Source: a virus. From it: DNA of 21,833 nt. The notes below the pieces were generated by a model, which did not search any database, was not told where the DNA came from, and was given only the letters and a program-made list of their open reading frames with translations. Position 1 is the first letter of the stretch; the number at the start of each line of letters is the position of its first letter. The stretch is from IMG/VR virus record IMGVR_UViG_3300009512_000097, positions 1 to 21,833 of that record. One strand, 5' to 3'. The translations under genes and the position numbers were made by a program. Of this stretch, positions 6,446 to 13,421 are shown one piece after another.

Positions 6446-6817
6446 ATGATGAAAATATTTGATACACTGACAAGTAGGAACTTTGAGCTCTTCGCCTCAC
6501 ACCATTACAATAATCCGGAATGTATTGAGGTCGAAGAGTTTAAAGAAGATTTAACTAGGTTTAAGTATCTTAAAAGATTACTTAGACGTTATGAACAATC
6601 TGGTGATTTACAGGAAAGGCTTATACTAAATCACATTATAGTATTATATAATGTGTTTGGTATTTCTGCCGCCGATAAAATGATGTGGTTTAAAGTTGAA
6701 CCAGAGCATTACTCGGTACTGAAAACATTTTTAGTGTTCTTAAATTATATAGAAGAAGACTATAAGGTAGAAATACCTTTAGACAAAAACGTAATCGAAA
6801 GATTAAGGAAATTTTAA
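6446..6817 (+). CDS. Conserved T4-like marine phage protein, function unknown
   Basis: A 123-residue, mainly helical acidic/basic protein containing FASHHYNNPECIEVEEFKED, RFKYLKRLLRRYEQSGDLQER and LILNHIIVLYNVFGISAA. I recognise this pattern from proteins of similar length found in many marine T4-like phages, usually near virion genes, with no assigned function. There is no tag, membrane segment or metal site. Two in-frame ATGs (6446 and 6449) precede the conserved region and neither has a clear ribosome site. The 22-base gap before it is one of the few gaps in this region. The stop overlaps the next ATG (TAATG). Confidence 0.78.
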   Translation: MMKIFDTLTSRNFELFASHHYNNPECIEVEEFKEDLTRFKYLKRLLRRYEQSGDLQERLILNHIIVLYNVFGISAADKMMWFKVEPEHYSVLKTFLVFLNYIEEDYKVEIPLDKNVIERLRKF

Positions 6818-7413
6818 TGGGGATAATCTCAAGAACTGGTGACTTATTCTATGCCTTTAGGTTTCTAAAGTTATTAGTTACATCATGGGAAAATATGGAA
6901 GCTTATAGATTAGGTATTATCGATAATAACGGTAAAATACTTAAGAAAAAAGCAGACAGAAAAACGCCTCAAGAAAAGTCAGCGTATACTATTTTTCACA
7001 GATTAGTATTTAACATTAAAAGATTACTTAATAAAGTTCCAGGATCACTTGGAACCAAACTAGCAACATATGCTTCTGCATTGTTCCTGGTAAAAGAAGA
7101 AACTGGTCTAGACGATGATCAGTTACAAAAAGTTTTAAACGATATATTTGGAGACTTTGATGGATCCATTGATATATCAGAAAGTGCATCTTGGTTTGAT
7201 AAAAATAACCAACTTGCTCCTGGTGAATACATATTAGTACAAGAAATTGCCTCACCAAACACCGCTGAAATAATAGCAAATATAAATACAAAGGTAAACG
7301 TTTCAGAATTTACAGAACCTACTGGTTCTATTTTTGGTTTAAACGTCTATCAGGTTGAACACGTTTTAACTAAACAACAAATACTCATTACGAGTGCGGA
7401 TATAAAAAGATGA
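6817..7413 (+). CDS. Conserved phage virion-region protein, function unknown
   Basis: A 198-residue protein starting MGIISRTGDLFYAFRFLKLL. The N-terminal 90 residues are helical and basic, with a conserved-looking stretch around KSAYTIFHRLVFNIKRLLNK (residues about 50-70), followed by ATYASALFLVKEETG. The C-terminal half is more acidic and strand-rich. I believe homologues occur in marine T4-like phages next to the gene at 6446, but I cannot name a function. It has no (L/I)-x-E tag at the N-terminus, so I do not place it with the packaged set. The start overlaps the previous stop and its own stop overlaps the next ATG, suggesting one translational unit. Confidence 0.75.
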   Translation: MGIISRTGDLFYAFRFLKLLVTSWENMEAYRLGIIDNNGKILKKKADRKTPQEKSAYTIFHRLVFNIKRLLNKVPGSLGTKLATYASALFLVKEETGLDDDQLQKVLNDIFGDFDGSIDISESASWFDKNNQLAPGEYILVQEIASPNTAEIIANINTKVNVSEFTEPTGSIFGLNVYQVEHVLTKQQILITSADIKR

Positions 7414-7823
7414 AAACATTTAGAGACGTATGGGAAGACGCAGCAGCCAACTCTGTTGGGGGCGGTGGTGTAAACATGCCATCAGACGCAGTTCACGACA
7501 AGAAAAAGAAAAAGAAAGATATTTATGACGGCCGAACCAAAGCCGGCCGTAGATTTGTCGAAAGGATTTTAACTAGAAGAAAAGCTGCTGAGTCCAAAAA
7601 AGAAGTTAAAGAAAATGTAAACTCTGATGTAAAAAAGATTATGCCTTCTCTTGAAAAAGCTCTTAAGAAAGACAGACCTAAAAGTCTAAGAGATATTGAA
7701 AGGTTCTTTGATTACGGTGGCGGCGATATCGTCTTTGATAAAATAAAAAATGTAGATGCTGCAAATATGGCGATGCATCAAGCTAAAGAAATACTTATTA
7801 AAAAGTATAAGATAAAGGATTAG
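7410..7823 (+). CDS. Tagged basic protein with glycine-rich linker
   Basis: A 137-residue protein beginning MKTFRDVWEDAAANSVGGGG. The tag is present, but no clean (L/I)-x-E follows within 30 residues, so processing there is uncertain. Residues about 31-62 are extremely basic: a run of six lysines, then DGRTKAGRRFVERILTRRK. This could bind DNA or the packaged genome. The C-terminal part (about 70-137) is a separate small helical domain (IMPSLEKALKKDRPKSLRDI, then a GGGD turn). Structural or internal head protein is the likeliest role. ATGA overlap with the previous gene. Confidence 0.72.
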   Translation: MKTFRDVWEDAAANSVGGGGVNMPSDAVHDKKKKKKDIYDGRTKAGRRFVERILTRRKAAESKKEVKENVNSDVKKIMPSLEKALKKDRPKSLRDIERFFDYGGGDIVFDKIKNVDAANMAMHQAKEILIKKYKIKD

Positions 7824-7825
7824 AC

Positions 7826-8095
7826 ATGAAAACATTCGAGCAATTAAAAGAAGAACTGTCTAAGTATGATTTTAGATACTGGAGAGGAACTGAACTCGAG
7901 CTTAAAAACCGAGCATACGGACGTGACGTAGAAGCTGCATTTAAAAAAGCTGGATACGATGTATCAGGCCGTGATGTTAATGTGTCAGGAACCACAGTAA
8001 AGTTTAATAATATGAGCAAGCATTGGGGAACAGACGAGAAGAAACTCAAAGCGGCTATCAAAAAAGTATTAGGAATCGACGTCGATAAACTATAA
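7826..8095 (+). CDS. Small tagged protein (MKTFEQLKE)
   Basis: An 89-residue basic protein starting MKTFEQLKE-E. L-K-E at residue 9 is a gp21-type site at the same distance from the start as in the genes at 6 and 714. The body has a GRDVEAAFKKAGYDVSGRDV stretch followed by two short strands (VNVSGTTVKF) and a C-terminal lysine-rich helix, suggesting a small alpha/beta fold of about 75 residues after removal of the tag. GYDVSG also occurs in the polyprotein at residues 152-157, which may be chance. AAGGA upstream of the ATG supports the start. Confidence 0.72.
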   Translation: MKTFEQLKEELSKYDFRYWRGTELELKNRAYGRDVEAAFKKAGYDVSGRDVNVSGTTVKFNNMSKHWGTDEKKLKAAIKKVLGIDVDKL

Positions 8096-8105
8096 GGGAA
8101 ACACC

Positions 8106-8588
8106 ATGAAAGATTTTAAAGATTTTAGACCATCAAAAGAAGTTAAAGAAGACTATCGCGACATCATGAGGTTACACGACGATGATCCTGAATGGGTAAA
8201 AATAGTAAAAAAACACAAGCGAGCATTTGATGCTGTACGCAAGGGCAAAAAACTCCCTTTAAAGGTTGAAGATGAAATTCTCATATGGGCGGATCTTCGC
8301 GGTAGTGACAAAGACGACAAGAGGTTTATTGACAACCTTATATCTGTTTTAAAAGAAGGAACTACACCATTAAAAGAAGCTGATTCGTTTGATAAGTCTA
8401 AAGACAAAAACGTAGATCAAATACTTAAAAAAGCAGCAAGTCTTAAAGGACATCTGGCTAACCTAGAAAAGCTTGATAAGAAAGGCGAAGGAGCTGGCGA
8501 ACTATCTAAAGATCTTAAAAAAGTACAAAAGGCATACGCTGATTTTAATTACGCAATGAGTCAATTAGAAAACAGACTAGCATACTAA
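8106..8588 (+). CDS. Tagged two-module protein related to a polyprotein module
   Basis: A 160-residue protein starting MKDFKDF, with AAGGGA upstream. Residues about 31-84 resemble polyprotein residues 344-410: K-(H/Y)-KR, a short basic helix, L-x-L, then E-D-E-(I/L)-x-x-W-A, RG and an acidic run, then a hydrophobic helix. Two gp21-type sites follow directly, L-K-E84-G and L-K-E91-A. After them comes a second module (about 92-160), a pure charged coiled coil (SLKGHLANLEKLDKKGEGAG region). So it has the same construction rule as the polyprotein at 4432: modules joined by (L/I)-x-E-(A/G). Likely a packaged precursor yielding two small products. Confidence 0.75.
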   Translation: MKDFKDFRPSKEVKEDYRDIMRLHDDDPEWVKIVKKHKRAFDAVRKGKKLPLKVEDEILIWADLRGSDKDDKRFIDNLISVLKEGTTPLKEADSFDKSKDKNVDQILKKAASLKGHLANLEKLDKKGEGAGELSKDLKKVQKAYADFNYAMSQLENRLAY

Positions 8589-8589
8589 T

Positions 8590-8856
8590 ATGAATAAAGT
8601 GAAGAAACTATTGATTGGCATAAAAAATGCATTACGCAGATTTTGGATATGGATTAAATCATGGTTTCAAACCTTCCATACAGTTACGGTATCTTATAAT
8701 GCTGTATATGGCGACGGAGACGACCAAGTCTTTAAAAACGTCCCAAAAATAATAACTGAGAAAGAGAAAATTTTAGTCTTCATAGATGAAGAAGGCCGAA
8801 GAGTGAAGTTCGCGGGCGCGGATGGATTGAACTATAAGATAGAGGAACAAGATTAA
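8590..8856 (+). CDS. Small basic, amphipathic-headed protein, function unknown
   Basis: An 88-residue protein. The first 30 residues are basic and aromatic (NALRRFWIWIKSWFQTFH), likely an amphipathic helix lying on a membrane. The rest is a strand-rich domain of about 55 residues (TVTVSYNAVYGDGDDQVF, then ILVFIDEEGRRVKF). It stands between the tagged gene at 8106 and the spanin pair, and its stop overlaps the i-spanin ATG. The context hints at an envelope or lysis role, but I do not recognise the family. It lacks the head-protein tag. Confidence 0.68.
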   Translation: MNKVKKLLIGIKNALRRFWIWIKSWFQTFHTVTVSYNAVYGDGDDQVFKNVPKIITEKEKILVFIDEEGRRVKFAGADGLNYKIEEQD

Positions 8857-9239
8857 TGAATCAATTATTGATAGGAATAATATTGATACTAGGCCTAGGT
8901 GGTTACTGGTTACACCAGGAAAACCAAACACTAGTATCTAATAATGCAGCACTTGAAAGTGCGGTAGCTGAACAACAAGCTGCTTTCGAGGCGATGAAAG
9001 AATCCTTTGAAAAACAAGGACAGGCTTTACTTAATATGGGTAGAGTAAACGCAGCGATTGAAGCTGAAAAGGCGGAATATTTATCGATATTCGCAAGACA
9101 CAATTTAGATATGCTGGCAATTAAAAAGCCAGGACTGATGGAAAGTAGATTTAATAAAGGCAGTCAAGACGTGATGGAGGGATTAGAAGATGATACTAAG
9201 AAATTATACAGTATTACCGATACTACTAGCACTAACTAG
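8856..9239 (+). CDS. Probable inner-membrane spanin (Rz-like)
   Basis: A 127-residue protein. Residues 4-18 are a strongly hydrophobic N-terminal anchor (LLIGIILILGLGGYW), followed by about 60 residues of alanine/glutamate-rich coiled coil (ESAVAEQQAAFEAMKESFEK), then a polar C-terminus. This is the layout of i-spanins such as lambda Rz: one N-terminal transmembrane helix with a periplasmic coiled coil. The lipoprotein gene at 9190 starts inside its 3' end in another frame, as in overlapping Rz/Rz1 pairs. Together they would join inner and outer membranes and disrupt the outer membrane in the last step of lysis. The homology is structural rather than by sequence, so this is a strong inference, not proof. 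Confidence 0.7.
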   Translation: MNQLLIGIILILGLGGYWLHQENQTLVSNNAALESAVAEQQAAFEAMKESFEKQGQALLNMGRVNAAIEAEKAEYLSIFARHNLDMLAIKKPGLMESRFNKGSQDVMEGLEDDTKKLYSITDTTSTN

Positions 9240-9741
9240 TGGTTGTTCTTTACTAGGAACTAAGGAAATAGAGATTATCTCTAAGCCGGTTGAAATAGAA
9301 ATTATGCAACCAGATCTTCCAAGGCCTGTGGACTTAACTGCTCCTAATTGGTATGTTGTATCCGAAGCAAAGATTGCTAACCCTTGCGCAAAGCAGATGA
9401 AACTAAATGAGAAGGGTGAACACATTGTAAAAGACGATGGCACTCATGAGACATTTAGACCTAAAGCATGCGCTAAAGAAGATACAGAGAATCCTGAATG
9501 GCCTATTGGTTATACCTATTTAGATAGGTTCATGGATGAGATGAAAGAACAAAATAACGGAGAGATTGTTTTCGTTGCCACAACTATAGGTGATTATAAA
9601 GTAATGGCAGAAGATATGCAAGAACTAAAAAGGTATATCAAGCAATTAGGAGAAGTAGTAATATACTATAGAAATGTAACAATAAAAGATAAGCCTGCAG
9701 TAGGTGCAGCAATTGAGGTGAAAAAAGATGGCGACAAGTAG
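9190..9741 (+). CDS. Probable outer-membrane spanin lipoprotein (Rz1-like)
   Basis: A 183-residue lipoprotein. The signal peptide covers residues 1-18, ending in the lipobox-like T-S-G-Cys19. Ser at the +2 position predicts sorting to the outer membrane. A proline-rich stretch follows (QPDLPRPVDLTAPNWYVV). The C-terminal half holds a helix typical of phage spanin-associated proteins (DYKVMAEDMQELKRYIKQLG), then VVIYYRNVTI. The start overlaps the i-spanin gene by 50 bases in a different frame, with GGAGGG upstream of the ATG. It is much longer than classical Rz1 (about 60 residues), so it may be a two-component spanin partner with an added domain. Confidence 0.72.
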   Translation: MILRNYTVLPILLALTSGCSLLGTKEIEIISKPVEIEIMQPDLPRPVDLTAPNWYVVSEAKIANPCAKQMKLNEKGEHIVKDDGTHETFRPKACAKEDTENPEWPIGYTYLDRFMDEMKEQNNGEIVFVATTIGDYKVMAEDMQELKRYIKQLGEVVIYYRNVTIKDKPAVGAAIEVKKDGDK

Positions 9742-10486
9742 AATGAAAGAAACAATGACTGTATGGGAGAGGGCACAAGTAGCTGCCAAACTTTCGGCTA
9801 TCGCATATATGAATCCAAAACCAGCAGATACCGCATGTAAAAAACTAGGGTTTGCTTCAGGTAAAATTATTAGTAGGGATGGTGCAGAAGTACTCATTGC
9901 AAAAGATAGAAATGATCTATGGTTTGCTTTTAGAGGAACCGAACCTTCCAAGCTGAATGACGTACTTGCAGATTTGAAGGTTGTTAAAAATACAGCCAAA
10001 GCAGGTGGTAAAGTCCACGGCGGTTTCCAACAAGAAGTAGATGATGTCTGGATGGACATTGTAAAAGAACTAGAACATAATGACCAACTAAAGGTTCGCA
10101 AAGATGTATATTTCACTGGGCATAGTCTCGGTGCTGCGATGGCTACAATTAGTGCCACGCGATATCCGCCTACTGAGCTCTTCACATTTGGATCTCCAAG
10201 AGTTGGTGGAAAACACTTCATCAAAAATATCAAATGCGATCACTACAGATTTATGAATAACAATGATATCGTATGTAGAATCCCACCAGCTTGGTTAGGA
10301 TTTAGACATCACGGTACTATGATTTACTTTGACAGATTTGGTTTAAAGGCACTTAAGCCTACATGGGCTGATACATTTTATGGTATCGTTAACTCATGGA
10401 AAAGATTTAAATTCTTTGATGGAGTTGTAGATCACGGTATGCCAAATTATGTTCAAGCGTTAAAGACCCTATCTAAGGAGAAGTAA
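9728..10486 (+). CDS. Class 3 lipase (alpha/beta hydrolase)
   Basis: A 252-residue protein with the class 3 lipase landmarks in order: FAFRGTE at 66-72 (oxyanion region), VHGGF at 96-100, the nucleophile elbow GHSLGAAMA at 131-139 with Ser133, FTFGSPRVGG at 152-161, NNNDIVCRIPP at 177-187 with Asp180, and FRHHG at 192-196 with the probable catalytic His. All three catalytic residues appear intact. No signal peptide is visible. It would hydrolyse acylglycerols or phospholipids. Its position right after the spanin pair, overlapping the o-spanin stop by 14 bases and with GAGGTG upstream, suggests membrane breakdown at lysis; use during entry or host lipid turnover is also possible. Confidence 0.87.
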   Translation: MATSRMKETMTVWERAQVAAKLSAIAYMNPKPADTACKKLGFASGKIISRDGAEVLIAKDRNDLWFAFRGTEPSKLNDVLADLKVVKNTAKAGGKVHGGFQQEVDDVWMDIVKELEHNDQLKVRKDVYFTGHSLGAAMATISATRYPPTELFTFGSPRVGGKHFIKNIKCDHYRFMNNNDIVCRIPPAWLGFRHHGTMIYFDRFGLKALKPTWADTFYGIVNSWKRFKFFDGVVDHGMPNYVQALKTLSKEK

Positions 10487-10487
10487 T

Positions 10488-10859
10488 GTGAATTGGCTAA
10501 TAATCCTCGCGCTTAAATCGATTTTATCTTCGATCATTGGTAGTTCATTCTACAAATGGTTTGAAGGTACTACTGTGGGTATCTGGTTTCAAAAGAAAGT
10601 AGATACGTTTATGCAATATCTTGCTGTAAAGTACGATTTAGAGTTAGCCAAAAAAGATGCTAAATTTAGAAAGCAATATCCTATTGTTGCCGAAAGAATT
10701 GATATACTAGAAAGCATGGCACATAATAAGTGTGGATTAGAAGGCTTTGATGGATATGAAGATCTTATAGATAGAATAGATGCTATGGAAGAAGATGTAA
10801 ATACTCTATTCGAAGTCCATGCACGACAAATTGCAAAACACTTAAGCAAAACGAAATAA
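10488..10859 (+). CDS. Small membrane-anchored helical protein, end of lysis region
   Basis: A 123-residue protein beginning at GTG, with AAGGAG seven bases upstream. The first 25 residues are hydrophobic (LIILALKSILSSIIG), a single N-terminal anchor. The rest is a charged helical domain (KKVDTFMQYLAVKYDLELAK, then RIDAMEEDVNTLFEVHARQI) that looks like a coiled coil. It is the last gene before the first strong promoter, and it follows the lipase by one base. It could be a holin-like or lysis regulator, but there are no diagnostic residues. Function unknown. Confidence 0.7.
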   Translation: MNWLIILALKSILSSIIGSSFYKWFEGTTVGIWFQKKVDTFMQYLAVKYDLELAKKDAKFRKQYPIVAERIDILESMAHNKCGLEGFDGYEDLIDRIDAMEEDVNTLFEVHARQIAKHLSKTK

Positions 10860-10872
10860 GCTAAAATAAACG

Positions 10873-10901
10873 TTTACAAACCTTGAGTTTTGTGTTATAA
10901 T
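10873..10901 (+). promoter_or_regulatory. Sigma70-type promoter PA upstream of nrdA
   Basis: TTTACA at 10873-10878, a 17-base spacer and TATAAT at 10896-10901 preceded by TGT (extended -10). Predicted start of transcription is near 10908, giving a leader of about 22 bases before the nrdA ATG at 10930. The upstream AAAATAAACGTTTACA matches the block before promoters PB and PD at most positions. The shared GTGTTATAATATA core marks it as one of a set of four. Confidence 0.85.
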
Positions 10902-10929
10902 ATATACATTATTAATTAATTAACTGACT

Positions 10930-13248
10930 ATGAATGACGGACAACCACTTATGACGATGCACGTAACCAAACGCAATGGTACATCACAAGACTTTGACTT
11001 AGAAAAAGTACACAAGGTTTTAGAATGGGCCACGGAAAATATTTCCGGTGTTTCTATTTCTGAAATAGAAATAAAAGCGAATATCCAACTGTACGACAAA
11101 ATCCCCGCTTATGATATTCATGAGCTACTTATAAAATCTGCTGCTGAGTTGATCTCAGATCATACTCCGAATTATCAATTTGTTGCGGCTAGATTAGTAT
11201 CCTATAAGCTTCGTAAAGAAGTCTATGGTCAATATACCCCACATTCATTAGTTGAAGTTGTTATCGATAATATAGATCGCGACGTGTATGATCCGGCTAT
11301 TATGCAAGATTACACCCGCGAAGAATTATTAGAGCTCGATGCTTATATTAAGCATGAAAGAGACGATTCATTTACTTATGCAGGTATGGAACAGTTCAGG
11401 GGTAAATATTTGGTTCAAGACCGAAGAACCAAACAGCATTACGAAACCCCGCAAATATTGTATATGATGATTTCAGCTACATTGTTTGCTAAATACTCTG
11501 AAAAAATTAGGATGAAATATGTCAAAGATTATTATGATGCTATCTCGCAATTCTATATATCGCTACCTACGCCAATCATGGCTGGTGTGCGCACACCAAC
11601 CCGTCAGTTTTCAAGTTGTGTGCTTATCGAATCTGGCGATAGTCTCGATTCTATTAATGCTACTGCCACTTCAATAGTAAAATATATATCTAAGAAAGCT
11701 GGTATTGGTATTGGCGCAGGCTCTATAAGAGCCGAAGGTTCTAAAGTCGGTGATGGTTCAGTAGTTCATACTGGACTTATTCCATTCCTTAAATACTTCC
11801 AGGCTGCAGTAAAATCTTGTAGTCAGGGTGGTGTTCGTGGAGGAGCCGCTACTGTTTATCTACCTATGTGGCATTACGAATTCGAAGATCTTGTAGTACT
11901 TAAAAACAATAAAGGTATCGAAGAAAATCGTGTAAGGCATATGGATTATGCATTCCAAGTTAACAAACTGATGTATGAAAGATTACTTAGTGGTGGCAAT
12001 ATAACCTTCTTTGATCCAAATGATGTTCCTGGTTTATACGAAGCATTCTTTGACGATCAAGCAAAGTTTAAAGAACTATATGAGAAATATGAAAAAGCTC
12101 GTTCTGTTCGTAAAAAGACATTGCCTGCAACTGAAGTATTTTCAACATTAATACAGCAAAGAAAAGATACCGGTAGAATCTATATAATGAATGTAGATCA
12201 TGCAAATGAGCATGGATCATTTGATCCTAAACTTGCTCCTATTCGTATGAGTAACCTGTGTTGCGAAATAGATTTACCTACAAGTCCACTATCAGATAAT
12301 CCAGAAGATGGAGAGATTTCGCTATGTACTTTATCAGCAATCAATTGGGGCCTTATCAATCATCCCAATGAGTTCGAAAAGTATTGTGATCTTGCAGTCC
12401 GAGCTCTTGACGAGTTACTTGATTATCAATCATATCCAGTATTAGCAGCAGAAAAAGGAACTATGAATCGTAGACCGCTAGGTATTGGTATTATCAACCT
12501 AGCATACTTCTTGGCAAAACGTGGACTTAAATACGATGAAGGTGCATTTGAAACCGTAGATGAATACGCGGAAGCATGGTCATATTATCTAATTAAGGCA
12601 TCTCAACAATTAGCTGAAGAAAAAGGTGAAATAAAGTTAAAAAATCACACAAAATATGCCGGTGGAGTTCTCCCAATTGATACATATAAAAGAGAGCTAG
12701 ATAATTTAATAGAGCATAAAGAAAGACTACCGTGGAACGAGCTTAGAGAAAAGCTCAAAGAAACGGGACCTCGCAACTCTACTCTAATGGCACTTATGCC
12801 AGCTGAAACAAGCGCTCAAATATCTAATAGTACGAATGGTATTGAACCACCCCGTGCATTAGTTAGTTACAAACAGAGTAAGGATGGAGTCATGGCCCAG
12901 GTAGTTCCTGGTTACCACCATCTCAAAAATAAGTATGACTTATTGTGGGATCAAAAGTCTCCTGATGGTTATCTTAAGATCTGTGCTATACTTCAAAAAT
13001 ATATAGATCAAGGTATTAGTGTAAATACCTCCTATAATCCAGAGCATTTTGAAGATCATAAGATCCCAATGTCAGTTATGTTAACTGATTTAGTAACAGC
13101 GTACAAATACGGGTTAAAGCAGCTTTATTACTTCAACACTTTTGATGGTGCTGGCGAAATGACTGACGGCGAGACACATCATGCGTATGACGGAGAAGCT
13201 GAAACTCCATACGAAGATGATGAAGACTGCGAAAGCTGTAAGATTTGA
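10930..13248 (+). CDS. nrdA: Ribonucleoside-diphosphate reductase class I alpha subunit (NrdA)
   Basis: A 772-residue large subunit that reduces NDPs to dNDPs for phage DNA synthesis, working with NrdB. An N-terminal ATP-cone is visible (HVTKRNGTSQDFDLEKVHKV). Active-site motifs: FSSCVLIE carries the first redox cysteine, NLCCEIDLP carries the thiyl-radical cysteine with flanking Asn and Glu, SLCTLSAIN carries the second redox cysteine, and ALMPAETSAQISNSTNGIEP is the signature loop. The C-terminus ends CESCKI, the flexible CxxC that takes electrons from glutaredoxin or thioredoxin. Length is normal for the family. It leads unit A, about 22 bases after promoter PA. No clear ribosome site precedes ATG 10930, and a start at 10951 or 10957 is possible. 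Its stop overlaps a TTG start of a small ORF. Confidence 0.97.
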   Translation: MNDGQPLMTMHVTKRNGTSQDFDLEKVHKVLEWATENISGVSISEIEIKANIQLYDKIPAYDIHELLIKSAAELISDHTPNYQFVAARLVSYKLRKEVYGQYTPHSLVEVVIDNIDRDVYDPAIMQDYTREELLELDAYIKHERDDSFTYAGMEQFRGKYLVQDRRTKQHYETPQILYMMISATLFAKYSEKIRMKYVKDYYDAISQFYISLPTPIMAGVRTPTRQFSSCVLIESGDSLDSINATATSIVKYISKKAGIGIGAGSIRAEGSKVGDGSVVHTGLIPFLKYFQAAVKSCSQGGVRGGAATVYLPMWHYEFEDLVVLKNNKGIEENRVRHMDYAFQVNKLMYERLLSGGNITFFDPNDVPGLYEAFFDDQAKFKELYEKYEKARSVRKKTLPATEVFSTLIQQRKDTGRIYIMNVDHANEHGSFDPKLAPIRMSNLCCEIDLPTSPLSDNPEDGEISLCTLSAINWGLINHPNEFEKYCDLAVRALDELLDYQSYPVLAAEKGTMNRRPLGIGIINLAYFLAKRGLKYDEGAFETVDEYAEAWSYYLIKASQQLAEEKGEIKLKNHTKYAGGVLPIDTYKRELDNLIEHKERLPWNELREKLKETGPRNSTLMALMPAETSAQISNSTNGIEPPRALVSYKQSKDGVMAQVVPGYHHLKNKYDLLWDQKSPDGYLKICAILQKYIDQGISVNTSYNPEHFEDHKIPMSVMLTDLVTAYKYGLKQLYYFNTFDGAGEMTDGETHHAYDGEAETPYEDDEDCESCKI

Positions 13249-13421
13249 AAAAGGAACGTATACCTCTAAAAGGCGGGTCAGAGTATGATGCTCTAACACC
13301 TGCTCGTAAATGGTATAAGTATTTAACTAGTCCTGGAGTTACCAAGAGTATAAAGCAGGGCTACAACAAACGATTTAGAAAAAAAGGAAAGATAGATAAT
13401 GGCAGTATTGAAGAAGAATAA
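13245..13421 (+). CDS. Small basic ORF between nrdA and nrdB (TTG start)
   Basis: A 58-residue ORF filling the 150-base gap between the reductase genes. TTG at 13245 overlaps the nrdA stop (TTGA), and the stop TAA at 13419-13421 lies 23 bases inside nrdB. The product begins (M)KKERIPLKGGSEYDALTPA, then WYKYLTSPGVTKSIKQGYNK and RFRKKGK. I recognise this ERIPLKGG-EYDAL pattern with a basic arginine/lysine tail from small proteins beside nrd genes in marine T4-like phages. It is very basic, so nucleic acid binding or reductase regulation is possible. The ribosome site is weak; translation would rely on coupling with nrdA. Confidence 0.75.
   Translation: MKKERIPLKGGSEYDALTPARKWYKYLTSPGVTKSIKQGYNKRFRKKGKIDNGSIEEE

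Noticed and set aside
9646-10233. A 195-codon open frame on the minus strand
   Set aside because: It lies opposite the lipase and o-spanin genes, is rich in S, F and L as expected of an antisense shadow, and every convincing gene is on the + strand.
8590-10859. Search for an endolysin within the lysis region
   Set aside because: No lysozyme, amidase or peptidase motif was found in these genes; the only hydrolase here is the lipase.
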